Below are positions 47,372 to 56,825 of a DNA stretch of 64,000 nt, one piece after another. The DNA comes from Tritrichomonas musculus (Eukaryota; Parabasalia; Tritrichomonadida; Tritrichomonadidae), in the NCBI GenBank assembly GCA_039105265.1, contig JAPFFF010000007.1, forward strand, positions 372,001-436,000, read 5' to 3'. The notes below the pieces were generated by a model. That model was not told the DNA's origin, did no database searches, and was given only the letters and a program-made list of their open reading frames with translations. The position numbers and the translations under genes are program-made. The first letter of the stretch is position 1; the number at the start of each line of letters is the position of its first letter.

Positions 47372-48025
47372 ATGAAAATGACTTTGAGGCAAGCACGTAT
47401 ACTATCCAGTGAGACAGATAATACGATAAAGCAAGAGCAACAGACTAATGTAAACATTAATATCAAACCAACTCAAAAGCATCCAAGAGCAAATTCCATT
47501 CCCCTTTATCCAAATGTTCAACCTCTGAATCCAAATGTAAATTTTATTCAAGCTCCCCAACCGGAAGTTCCCCAAGGGAATGGTCCAATTACAAATACTC
47601 AGATGACGAATCCGGAATATCAATCAGTATCTCCACAACCAACAAACAGTCCTTTCCATTTAGCACAAGACAGGGGTATCGCAGATTTGGGAAATGAATT
47701 AGATGAGCTTGACAAGAAAAACCGATTTCTTGAAATGCTAGTTGAAATGTATGAGAACAATCCATTAAAAGTGAATTCATATGTTGTCTGTGAAAGCAAG
47801 TTGTTGATGGAAATGATCAAATTATTGACTGGATGTGAGAAAGTTGAATTAGTCTTGAATGAAGATATTGGATGCAGCGGATGTGGCGGGAAATCAGATA
47901 AGATCATCTATGTTTCAAAAATATTGGTAACCAAAGAAGGTAAAACCGAAGACCTAAAATATGCTTATAATAACATTTACAGTCAATTCATCAAGTATGG
48001 AATATCATTGAAAATGGTTTGCTAA
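47372..48025 (+). CDS. Element B protein, unknown (Pro-rich linker, Cys motif)
   Basis: 217 residues from the ATG at 47372, with a second ATG six bases later. The open frame starts further upstream but without ATG and inside the previous gene. A low-complexity Asn/Pro/Gln segment (about 25-95) is followed by a coiled helix (LGNELDELDKKNRFLEMLVE), then a compact alpha/beta part with CSGCGGKSDKIIYVSK. No family is recognised. Confidence 0.55.
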   Translation: MKMTLRQARILSSETDNTIKQEQQTNVNINIKPTQKHPRANSIPLYPNVQPLNPNVNFIQAPQPEVPQGNGPITNTQMTNPEYQSVSPQPTNSPFHLAQDRGIADLGNELDELDKKNRFLEMLVEMYENNPLKVNSYVVCESKLLMEMIKLLTGCEKVELVLNEDIGCSGCGGKSDKIIYVSKILVTKEGKTEDLKYAYNNIYSQFIKYGISLKMVC

Positions 48026-48047
48026 AGCAAAAATAATGTTGATATTT

Positions 48048-48866
48048 TTAGAATTGGAATTCATCAAAGTATTTGGAGATCTCTTCATGGAGTTTGGATA
48101 GATGCTTCTCATTAATATTGATTATGCTTCCATTCATTTTATAATCAGATCCAGGAAATATCTTCTTAACTAATGCTTTGATATCTTCGTTTGGAGTCAT
48201 TGCAATTGGAAGATTCTCTCTATAGAACCAGTTCTCATCTGTATTTTTGAAATGCTTATTTACTTGTCTGAAGTTTGATTTATGACGTCTCACAAGATGG
48301 AGTATAACATGTTCTGAATCAGGTGAGGGTTCTTTCCAAATCAAATATTTATAGCAATTCTCTTTATTTGATGGAACCATTCGAGGTCTTTGAGATTCAA
48401 TATTTTGAGCTTGTTCTGCAATTACTTCATCTTTCTCTGCAATGGTTTTAGTTAATTCTTCACGTTCTCTTGAAGCTATATCATCAAGAAGTTTGCATAT
48501 TCTGAGATGATAGCTTGGTGAAGCCCAAATAGCAACATCATTAACCAAGTATCGATGAACATAATAGCCACGTAATCCATTGGGTAAATTCTTGCGTTTT
48601 TCATATGGTTTTGCTTCCCTCGGAATTCCGAGGGTAGGCTTTTCTAGCTCAAATTCATTAATAACATCTTTAGACATTTGAGTCTCAAACCAATGCTTAG
48701 CTAATTTGTTTGAACCAAGTGCATTAATGATTGATTGCGTCTGATACATATCATCTTTAATGGAATGAATGACTCTCAATTCTTTATTGTATTGGATCCA
48801 TTCATAATCATCATTAATTGGTTCATAGATGAGTTTGTTGTTGGTGTTTGCGTTAATGGCTGACAT
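48048..48866 (-). CDS. Element B KilA-N domain protein
   Basis: 272 residues. The first 125 residues fit the KilA-N DNA-binding fold of viruses and phages: DMYQTQSIINALGSNKLAKH, HWFETQMSKDVI, and the typical end YYVHRYLVNDVAIWASPSYH followed by LRICKLLDDI. A coiled coil (REREELTKTIAEKDEVIAEQ) links to a C-terminal domain (LIWKEPSPDSEHVILHLVRR), as in poxvirus- or phage-type KilA-N proteins. It is probably a DNA-binding regulator of element genes or of the host. It stands alone on the minus strand beside the 840-bp non-coding gap. Confidence 0.85.
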   Translation of the reverse strand: MSAINANTNNKLIYEPINDDYEWIQYNKELRVIHSIKDDMYQTQSIINALGSNKLAKHWFETQMSKDVINEFELEKPTLGIPREAKPYEKRKNLPNGLRGYYVHRYLVNDVAIWASPSYHLRICKLLDDIASREREELTKTIAEKDEVIAEQAQNIESQRPRMVPSNKENCYKYLIWKEPSPDSEHVILHLVRRHKSNFRQVNKHFKNTDENWFYRENLPIAMTPNEDIKALVKKIFPGSDYKMNGSIININEKHLSKLHEEISKYFDEFQF

Positions 48867-49706
48867 GTTATTCTTTGACCTTCTGATAAAAAATTAAATC
48901 AATAATAATATGAGTTTGTTTTAGAAAAATGTTTCTGATTGCTTGAAATATATGAAATTATATATGTTTTCATCAACAAAATGCGAAGGTCGGGATTCCG
49001 CCAGTCGCCTAAACCTTCAAAATTGGACCCAAAAATGAATGCTTGGAGACAAGTTTATATGACTCTTCAAAATCGATATCAAATCTCAATGGTTCTACCA
49101 AAGTTTTGAAAATGATTGGATATTCAATGTAATTTCTAAAGTGCAAATATGCACTCTTGCCAAATCCTTTCAAAATCAAATGCAAAAATGAATAGTTCTA
49201 CTAATGTTCTGGACTTCCTAAGAGTATATTATTTCGAAGAATTTTTGACTTGTGACATGAAAAATATTTTGAAAAATTTTGCATAATTATTGCAATATAT
49301 GTATGAAGGAATAGGGTTAAAACCAATTAAATACCAAATCGAAAACATATAAATGTTAGCGCTAACTGGTACAGTCGTAGAGTCATGAAGCATGTCTCCG
49401 GGCTTCGGCTGCAGGCATGAGTTCGATTCTCCTCGGTGCCGATTTTTCGTATTATTTCCGGTCCATATTTGTGATAGAGCCCAAGCGAACTAAACACCTT
49501 GGGTAAGCTATTACTTGTGGATTATGGGGTAATACGGGCATTTGCCGGCATTTGCAATCCTTTGTAATGAAAGATTCGTTCTTTCCCCAGCCATAGTGGA
49601 TGCAGATCCTTTCCTATAAGGGATGATATAATCCCGGGTACATATTGTTCCTTATTCGAATGCAGTACGCATCCACGTAGACGGATTGGTTTTTGCATTT
49701 TTGCTT
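48867..49706. other. 840-bp gene-free gap with structured DNA
   Basis: The largest non-coding gap in element B. It contains the tRNA-like unit (49356-49447) and a comparatively GC-rich, hairpin-prone 250 bases after it (for example GCATTTGCCGGCATTTGC near 49540). I could not match it to a known ribozyme or intron core. A replication or packaging signal or a non-coding RNA gene would fit; none is proven. Confidence 0.5.
49356..49447 (+). ncRNA. tRNA-like Pol III-type unit in element B
   Basis: A box A-like word (TTAGCGCTAACTGG, 49356-49369) and a box B word (GTTCGATTC, 49421-49429) are followed by TTTTT at 49443, the layout of an internal Pol III promoter and terminator. The 3' part folds like a T-arm on an acceptor (GGCA with TGCC; GAG with CTC around TTCGATT). 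There is also a CCG-GGCTT-CGG hairpin. No 5' acceptor strand matches, so this is not an ordinary tRNA. Confidence 0.5.
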
Positions 49707-52700
49707 TTAAGATTTGAATATTGCAAGAGTAGTTTCATTTATTTTTGCTGTGACCTTTCCAACAATTGATTGCTGAATGCGTAAAGTCATTGCATAATCT
49801 TCATCCAAGATCTTTCCGTTATAGAGAATTACGTCACCAATTTGATAGAGATTTGCATCATCAACTGTGAATAACATGTCTCCATGAGAAGCAAATTTGA
49901 TACATCCATTTTCAACATCCACTTCTGTAATCACTCCAACGAACTCTTTATAGGATCCATTGATTACTACACTACAAATGCAATCAGTTGAATCGTTAGC
50001 AGTGGAACTAATGAAGGATCCGTTAACATATTTATATACATGTCCACTCATGAATACAGGCTTTCCTGCAACGAAATCAGATATGTTTTGACCTGCTTCG
50101 ATTGGACAGTAATGAGTGATGGTTGTGTTGGATGTACCATACATTACACTCTTAAATTTCGCTAAATACTTTCGGGACATGATTTGTCTTGAATATAGTT
50201 GTCTAGCATCTAATAATTCCTGAGTAGTTGTCCAGGGATATCCACCTATTGGGAAGTTATATGTAAGTGGACTTGATATTATATCATCAGTGTCTTCATA
50301 ATATAGTGGGAATTTGAAATTGTCAAAATACACAGTCCTCTGATGTAATACTATTACTATGTTATGGGGATTTCCATCTGTATCACGGAATAACACCCTT
50401 ATTTCACAACATAGTGCATATTCACTTACTATGAATTCCAGTTGAATCACCTTATCTACAAGTTTTAGATAACGAATTGATATATCCGAGGACCCCTCCG
50501 TAATTGAACTGCAATCAATGGCACATCTTTTTATTAGCTGCTCATCTGTAACAGCATTCGACTTCAATGCATACTTCTCATCAGCCTGGGTACTAGTATA
50601 ATATGGTGTCAAGTCAACTGGTGCTGGGATATCTTCAGTGAGTGCATACTTGGTCATATCTGGTAAGTCGTTGGTTTTAGCATAGGCATTACCGTCTATA
50701 TCACATGCATTCATAACACAAACTTTTGATCGAGTAATCTCCAATACAGTTATTTCATTGTATTTGATGGTCGCTGTATCACTGTTTGCATCAATATCAA
50801 AATCTAACCATCTCTCCTTCGAACTATCCAGTTGATTGCCAATGCTAAATATTCTTCTATTTCGAGAATGATTTGGTTTCATGACCATGAGAGGTGCATC
50901 ACTACTTGTCTGATTTGCTCCACCCAATGTCAGGATTTTGTTTGGGTCTTTGATATAAACCTCTCCACTGATATCAGTGAAATACTCTTTTGGTATATCT
51001 GTTGAGAGTGCATACTTGGTCATATCTGGTAAGTCTTGGGTCTTCGCATATGGTTCCAACGCAGTACTCAGTGCAGATTCATTAACCAAATCTGTTGGGA
51101 TCTCAGGGATATCTGCTTTCAATGCATACTTTCCATCAGCCACATCCTTGGTCTCATACTTATCTAATTCATAAGCCAATTCATCTTCATCAACGAACTT
51201 CTCATCAGCCTGGGCACTAGTGTAATATGGTGTCAAGTCAACTGGTTCAGGGATATCTGTTTTCAAAGCAAAATTTGTTTTTACGAAATTCATATTTGGA
51301 ATACAATACTCATCATAAACTTCAAGCTTGTATGAATAACATACTGATTCTAGATCGACAGCATAGTTATCATTATATCTGAATGTTCCACGATAATAGA
51401 AATAATATATAGAAAAAGTATTTTCACCTTTCTTGTAATGATAATATTCCGAGTCTTCACTATCATACAAATATTCTCCTGAAATATCTTCATTATTACA
51501 AGAGCCTTTCACTATTAATGATGATTTCTTTAGTATTTTGCATAAATCTCCATCCAAATTTGTAATATTCGTTCTTTTATCCTCATCATTTGTTGTTCCA
51601 TTTACGAAGTGGGTAGTGATTGACAATTCTTGAGTTATATTTTCGGTTGATAATATATCTTCTTTCTTTACATATGATTCTAAAGCAGTACTCAAAGCAG
51701 ATTCATTAACCAAATTCTCTGGCATTTTTGGGATCTCATTCAACCAATTTGTTTTATGGTTTTCAATGAGTTTCTTGATAGCAGCTGCAGACATCAATTG
51801 CTTATTCGTTAACGTTTCACCTAAACCTAATTCAGAATTCTCAACTTTGGTTGTATACTTGATTCTAACTGATAATGGTTCATGACTTCCCATGGTGATA
51901 ATCATTAAATATGGATCTTCGAAAGTAATTTCATAAAGTGACCCATTTGATGACTCATTTGATACTTGCTTCGCATCACCTGAGGTGTCGTACTTGCTTT
52001 GCAATGTGAAACTCTTATCTTCATTGATGGAATATGTGTTTAACTTGATTACTTCACCTTCATTGTCCACTTTGGTTTCAACTTCTAATGTACCTTTCAA
52101 TGTATCAGTATAATATCTGTGACAATATTTCTCATTTGGGATCTCAATAATGGTATCGACATATGTCAATTCTTTAATGATTTCTCTTGATTGATTCACA
52201 GATTTGTCTCTAACGACTTCATCAATATCTTCTAATTCTATTCCATCATCTTTATCAGCATCTTTGGCAAATGATAATTTAGAAAGACCTTTAATTCCAT
52301 CAATAGAGATTTGCAATAGATCTCCAGCACCGACTTTCCCAAATGTAAATACAGATGATCCAATGTTAACGAACTTGCCGGCAATGTAATCAAACCAGCT
52401 GAATTTAGGTTGCATGTCATCAAATTCTTTCTGCAAACGATTACAATATTTCTCCAAAGATGATATGTCGTTAACAGCTATATCAACAACATTCCCTAAC
52501 GAATTCAATTCAAAGATATGTGATTCAATATTCTCTCCAATGACTATTCCAGATGTTTGGATATTGAAGTTTGTCATCAATGTTGTGCAAGATTCCGGTC
52601 TAGGTGATACAGAATAGTAACCCGTTGAAGCTAGAAACTCGAATGTATTGCCACCTGGGTATTCAATATTTTCATCAATTGGGATGTTGAATTCTGGTGA

Positions 52701-54209
52701 TGCCTTCATGTAAACTCTCAAATTATCAGAATCTGTTTCAATAAATGATTCATAACGGTAAGGGATATATTCAAAATAGTTGTCGGTTTTGATCTCATAT
52801 GTATGCTCATGCTTCCATGAATATTTGAATCCAATGACGAATTCATAAGTATGTCCATCAAGGGTTAATGTAGCAGAATAGTCTCCACTCTTATCTTCAT
52901 TGCATCCAAACCATACACGCCAGACATCATTGGTTTCATCTGGATCACCCATTCTAGTATTGGAACTATATGTTATCATACCCTTGTCAAGCATCATCTT
53001 CAATGGGTTCGGAACTTCGTTCCTTAGGTCTGAATGACCGTTCCCGGATTCATAATTGATTAGACCTTTCAAAGCAAATATGTTTGCAGCATTCTTCTTG
53101 ATTGAAATGTATGGAATGTCTCTATTCAAAGATCCATATGAATTCTCTTTACGCATCTTCAGTGGAATGTTAACGCAATAATTGGTACCAATCCATTTAC
53201 CTCCAGATTTAGTAAGCTTGTAATGAGTCCCAAATACGTTATCATGAAGCTCGAATGTCTGTCCTTCAATGAGTGAATTGAATGAATCGGAATCAGGATT
53301 ATATCCCCAGTCAGCATAATATAAACCATTTGCAGTATCCAAATTGTAATCCCCGATTGACTTGATTGTATAGAAGTCAGGTAATGGAGACCTATAGAGT
53401 TTGAAGCAATTGTCAGCATCAATGAGATTACACTTGAGATTCATTAATGTACCTTCAGCACAATCTTTAATAACTGAGATTTGATGCATTTTCCCAATGA
53501 ATTTGATCTTCATGAATCCATCAGTATATAGTTCAAATGGGTCATAGATTGTAGATTTCGACATGTATATTCGAGGTTTTGATTCATTGCTGATGTACTT
53601 CAATTGATATTTCTCATCAATGTATTCAATAATAGGATTCGTGAATGATTCATTCTCAAATGAAATATAAGCATTATCAATTCCAAGATTCTTTGGAAAG
53701 ATGATCTCAAAGACTTGTCCACTTACAGATCCAGAGTAATCAATCTCAAGAATGTTGTATGTAGAATGGCCCTGAGGATCCGAACGGACTTCTCCCTGAG
53801 AATCTCTTAGATCCAAATCACTTAATTTATGGATATTATTTGCATCAATTATGAATTCATCACAACCTTCTTCATAAGTCATTACACTTTCGATTGCAGA
53901 TGGAGGAGCATTCTCTAAAGTTGATATTCTATCTTCATGGTCAGCAAGTTTGGTTCCATGTGTATCGATAACGGTTCGATGTGATTGAATGTCGCTAGTT
54001 ATATCCGTTAATGCTTTCCCAAATGTTTCGAAACATTCTTTGACACTTTGAGGTTCACCATATTCTTCACCAAAGAAGATTTTACAACTACCATCTATTG
54101 TGGCATCACCTTTAACATGAATTGAATCAAATATTCCATCACCACCTTTGCCAGAACCTCCTACCAAGGCTCCATCTAATGCATTTTGTTTGGTTAATAT
54201 TGCAGTCAT
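49707..54209 (-). CDS. Element B fibre-like protein
   Basis: 1,500 residues. A Gly-rich start is followed by a short coiled coil (GTKLADHEDRISTLE), then beta-rich domains. The block FEFLASTGYYSVSPRPESCT, TTLMTNFNIQTSG near 515-550 corresponds to that in element A's fibre-like proteins. From about 870 to 1,220 come phage tail-fibre-like repeats (LVNESALSTALEPYAKTQDL, DMTKYALSTDIP, DLTPYYTSAQADEK). The beta-rich end (VVINGSYKEFVGVITEVD) could be a receptor-binding tip. A virion fibre is inferred from architecture; I know no named family. It is divergent from the Gln/Tyr-repeat gene with 44 bases between starts. Confidence 0.72.
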   Translation of the reverse strand: MTAILTKQNALDGALVGGSGKGGDGIFDSIHVKGDATIDGSCKIFFGEEYGEPQSVKECFETFGKALTDITSDIQSHRTVIDTHGTKLADHEDRISTLENAPPSAIESVMTYEEGCDEFIIDANNIHKLSDLDLRDSQGEVRSDPQGHSTYNILEIDYSGSVSGQVFEIIFPKNLGIDNAYISFENESFTNPIIEYIDEKYQLKYISNESKPRIYMSKSTIYDPFELYTDGFMKIKFIGKMHQISVIKDCAEGTLMNLKCNLIDADNCFKLYRSPLPDFYTIKSIGDYNLDTANGLYYADWGYNPDSDSFNSLIEGQTFELHDNVFGTHYKLTKSGGKWIGTNYCVNIPLKMRKENSYGSLNRDIPYISIKKNAANIFALKGLINYESGNGHSDLRNEVPNPLKMMLDKGMITYSSNTRMGDPDETNDVWRVWFGCNEDKSGDYSATLTLDGHTYEFVIGFKYSWKHEHTYEIKTDNYFEYIPYRYESFIETDSDNLRVYMKASPEFNIPIDENIEYPGGNTFEFLASTGYYSVSPRPESCTTLMTNFNIQTSGIVIGENIESHIFELNSLGNVVDIAVNDISSLEKYCNRLQKEFDDMQPKFSWFDYIAGKFVNIGSSVFTFGKVGAGDLLQISIDGIKGLSKLSFAKDADKDDGIELEDIDEVVRDKSVNQSREIIKELTYVDTIIEIPNEKYCHRYYTDTLKGTLEVETKVDNEGEVIKLNTYSINEDKSFTLQSKYDTSGDAKQVSNESSNGSLYEITFEDPYLMIITMGSHEPLSVRIKYTTKVENSELGLGETLTNKQLMSAAAIKKLIENHKTNWLNEIPKMPENLVNESALSTALESYVKKEDILSTENITQELSITTHFVNGTTNDEDKRTNITNLDGDLCKILKKSSLIVKGSCNNEDISGEYLYDSEDSEYYHYKKGENTFSIYYFYYRGTFRYNDNYAVDLESVCYSYKLEVYDEYCIPNMNFVKTNFALKTDIPEPVDLTPYYTSAQADEKFVDEDELAYELDKYETKDVADGKYALKADIPEIPTDLVNESALSTALEPYAKTQDLPDMTKYALSTDIPKEYFTDISGEVYIKDPNKILTLGGANQTSSDAPLMVMKPNHSRNRRIFSIGNQLDSSKERWLDFDIDANSDTATIKYNEITVLEITRSKVCVMNACDIDGNAYAKTNDLPDMTKYALTEDIPAPVDLTPYYTSTQADEKYALKSNAVTDEQLIKRCAIDCSSITEGSSDISIRYLKLVDKVIQLEFIVSEYALCCEIRVLFRDTDGNPHNIVIVLHQRTVYFDNFKFPLYYEDTDDIISSPLTYNFPIGGYPWTTTQELLDARQLYSRQIMSRKYLAKFKSVMYGTSNTTITHYCPIEAGQNISDFVAGKPVFMSGHVYKYVNGSFISSTANDSTDCICSVVINGSYKEFVGVITEVDVENGCIKFASHGDMLFTVDDANLYQIGDVILYNGKILDEDYAMTLRIQQSIVGKVTAKINETTLAIFKS

Positions 54210-54253
54210 TTATCTCAAAGTTAAACAATTTTTGGTGCCAATCAAAGTATAAA

Positions 54254-55573
54254 ATGGTTGACATATTTGATTCATCTAGTAATTCTCGAGCTCAAAGTCC
54301 AGTTCTTCCTAATGCTCAACATGCTAATCCTAATCTAGCATATCATCAATATCAAAGGCAACAACCACCAAATCAGCGACAATATCAAAGGCAGCAACCA
54401 CCACCACCACCACGACCGCAACAACAGCAACAACAACCACGACAACAACAATATCAACTGCAACCAAGACAGCAATATCAACTGCAACCAAGACAGCAAC
54501 AATATCAACAACCATATCAACAACAATATCAACAACCATATCAACAGCAATATCAACAACCATATCAACAACAATATCAACAACCATATCAACAACCATA
54601 TCAGCAGCAATATCAGCAGCAATATCAACAACAATATCAACAACCATATCAACAACCATATCAACAACCATATCAACAACCATATCAGCAGCAATATCAG
54701 CAACAATATCAGCAATATGAGCAACCACATCAGCAACCACATCAGCAACAACATCAGCAACATCACCAACGTCAACCATATAGACAAGAAGCTGTCCATA
54801 GAAATCCTTATCAACCACGAGCTGCATCGTCATCAAGTCCATCACGATCACCAACTCCAAATCGAATACAACAACAACGGGGTGGCTTCATAAGTCGACT
54901 CTTTGATTTGAGCCACATTAATTTAAATAATAAACGAACAATGGATTTAAATGGTTCACATGGTTCAGTATCAGAGCCTAATCAAAATGCATTGAATGTC
55001 ATTACTCATACTGATGATAATAATACAGCTATAGCCATGAGGTCAATTGAGGCAGACATTAGACTTCGAGAATTAGAAAACGAAGATCGTGAAAATAGTC
55101 GTAATCATCGAGACAAACGAAAAAATAATCAATTTGATAACAATTTGATTCCAAATACTGTTCCAGAAACACCTCGAGATACAACAATTAGTAATTACAT
55201 TCAACATGTGTGTCATTATTTTGACATTGATACTCAAAATATAAATATAAATGATGTAGGTTTCACGCGTGAATTCGTAGAGCAAATTGCTAAACCAAAC
55301 TATGTGAATTCAATTTTATTCTATGGAGTTGAAGCATGCCATGCCCAAGATAAGTCTTATCTTCTTATAGATTACCATAACCGAAAACGTAAATCAACAT
55401 TAATAAAAATGGGTAACGGATGGTCCTATGAAGTAGTGAGATCATTGAGACCAAGAGATATAGTTCTTGTTAGATTCATGCTAAATGATTCAATTAGAAA
55501 TACTGGATCTTTGAAAATAACAGAAGATAACTGTCCTCGCTGTCGTGGCTGCCCATGCTGGCCATTCTGTTAA
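54254..55573 (+). CDS. Element B YQQ-repeat protein with Cys-rich tail
   Basis: 439 residues from the ATG at 54254 (MVDIFDSSSNSRAQSP); the frame upstream has no ATG. Residues about 30-190 are a low-complexity run of YQQP, YQQQ and QPHQQ units, with DNA repeating as CAACCATATCAA-type words. A basic Ser/Pro linker follows, then a folded part at about 315-430 (YIQHVCHYFDIDTQNI, YVNSILFYGVEAC, RPRDIVLVRFML) and a Cys tail (CPRCRGCPCWPFC). The repeats suggest a self-associating tether in the virion or in assembly; this is inference. Confidence 0.7.
   Translation: MVDIFDSSSNSRAQSPVLPNAQHANPNLAYHQYQRQQPPNQRQYQRQQPPPPPRPQQQQQQPRQQQYQLQPRQQYQLQPRQQQYQQPYQQQYQQPYQQQYQQPYQQQYQQPYQQPYQQQYQQQYQQQYQQPYQQPYQQPYQQPYQQQYQQQYQQYEQPHQQPHQQQHQQHHQRQPYRQEAVHRNPYQPRAASSSSPSRSPTPNRIQQQRGGFISRLFDLSHINLNNKRTMDLNGSHGSVSEPNQNALNVITHTDDNNTAIAMRSIEADIRLRELENEDRENSRNHRDKRKNNQFDNNLIPNTVPETPRDTTISNYIQHVCHYFDIDTQNININDVGFTREFVEQIAKPNYVNSILFYGVEACHAQDKSYLLIDYHNRKRKSTLIKMGNGWSYEVVRSLRPRDIVLVRFMLNDSIRNTGSLKITEDNCPRCRGCPCWPFC
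54485..54760 (+). repeat. CAACCATATCAA-type trinucleotide-rich coding repeat
   Basis: About 20 tandem YQQ/P codon blocks of 12-15 bases inside the gene. Length polymorphism is expected in such DNA. Confidence 0.85.
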
Positions 55574-55590
55574 ATTAATCATATCAAAAG

Positions 55591-56805
55591 ATGCTTGATA
55601 ATATTTTTGCGTCAAGGCAAATGTCAGATCAACAACCAGCACTTCCAGCACCAGAAGAGCAAGCACCAGAAGAGCAAGCAATACCTGAAGTTGGAGAAGT
55701 CATTCAAATTCGTCAACCAAGAAGAGCGAGACAACTCGAATATAATCAACAGTTCCCAGTAGAAGAATTACCTGCAGAGGTTCACGAACGTAGACATACA
55801 GCTAGAATTCCAATTGGTTTCAATTATAATCCAGAAGATGCTGAAGACATCAAGCAACATACATTAAAGAATCTCGTTAGCAGTAGACAAGCACGTGATA
55901 TAGTCAGATCAGCAAACTTCATGCCAGGTCAATTCGATATATGGAATGCCAAACCAACTGGTGGAAATAATAGATATACAGGTGGTTCTGAAGACCTTGA
56001 TGAAGATGGAATTGATGAATTCGTTGTCAGACGTGATGGCAAGATTGTAGCAGTTAATGGATACACAACCAAAGCATCAGATTTTCCATTCAAAGGTGCA
56101 TATTATCAAACACATCCAACACCACAAAGACGTAAAGAACAATCTTATCGTAAATTCTTAAATGATGAATATTATGCACCTGAATATAACGATGATATGT
56201 CTGAGATCACTGCATGGGGTGGAGAAGATCCAACTACTGAAGAATTCAGACGTAAATATAAGAAACATACAACTCATGCACCTACTACATTCTCTCCATA
56301 TAGGGCATTCGCACAATTGATTGTCGCTCCAGCTTGTAGAGCAGCATTCCGTCTCATTGCAAATAATAATGAAGAGAAAGCTAAATTGGCACGTAAAATT
56401 GCAATCGATCTCTCCGGAAAGAAAGCATATGAAGCATCAATGGCTTCTAAATTCTATGATACAAACGTTAAGATTCCATTCCTTAATTCTATTGCTAATC
56501 AATTGCCAGCATTACGCCAAGATTTTGCTTCAATGAAGCGTAGATCAAATTCTGAATATGTCGTTGACTGGACTGATGGAAGCTTATGTTCTAAACAATT
56601 CGAACAATGGTTATTCAATAAAGCAGCTGTTAAAGAACGTATCAAAGCATATGTTCACAATATGCTTTCAGAACAGAGAGAACATTACATCAACGAAGTC
56701 AAAAACAAGATTGCTACATCATTGAGAAGAGCTGATAACTTCGACACTAGATTGAGAAATGAATGGGCCCAGAAACAAGAAGCCATACGAAATCGTTTTG
56801 CATAA
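55591..56805 (+). CDS. Element B conserved Polinton protein (DxDxDG motif)
   Basis: 404 residues; the ATG at 55621 (MSDQQPALPAPEEQ) is an alternative start. A Pro/Glu/Ala-rich N-terminus precedes DLDEDGIDEFVVRRDGK, VAVNGYTTKASDFPFKGAYY and a basic helical C-terminal half (about 200-404). The D-x-D-x-DG-I-D/E-x-V-V...NGYT pattern recurs, as I recall it, in Polinton-like and larger DNA viruses as a virion-linked protein; I cannot verify this here. It lies between the Gln/Tyr-repeat gene and the convergent ATPase gene, inside the morphogenesis block. Confidence 0.65.
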   Translation: MLDNIFASRQMSDQQPALPAPEEQAPEEQAIPEVGEVIQIRQPRRARQLEYNQQFPVEELPAEVHERRHTARIPIGFNYNPEDAEDIKQHTLKNLVSSRQARDIVRSANFMPGQFDIWNAKPTGGNNRYTGGSEDLDEDGIDEFVVRRDGKIVAVNGYTTKASDFPFKGAYYQTHPTPQRRKEQSYRKFLNDEYYAPEYNDDMSEITAWGGEDPTTEEFRRKYKKHTTHAPTTFSPYRAFAQLIVAPACRAAFRLIANNNEEKAKLARKIAIDLSGKKAYEASMASKFYDTNVKIPFLNSIANQLPALRQDFASMKRRSNSEYVVDWTDGSLCSKQFEQWLFNKAAVKERIKAYVHNMLSEQREHYINEVKNKIATSLRRADNFDTRLRNEWAQKQEAIRNRFA

Positions 56806-56825
56806 AAATATATTCATGATGTATT

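Noticed and set aside
49356-49440. A standard tRNA gene in element B
   Set aside because: Box A, box B and terminator are present, but the 7-bp acceptor, D stem and a 7-base anticodon loop could not be formed. It is kept only as a tRNA-like unit.
49443-49706. A group I intron or hammerhead ribozyme
   Set aside because: I could not find the conserved core words (for example CUGANGA...GAAA) or a pairing set for either class by eye.
54330-54860. Long antisense open frames opposite the YQQ-repeat gene (Val/Asp- and Leu/Ile-repeat proteins)
   Set aside because: They are mirror frames of the CAACCATAT-type coding repeat; simple repeats keep several frames open. No homology or start context supports them.
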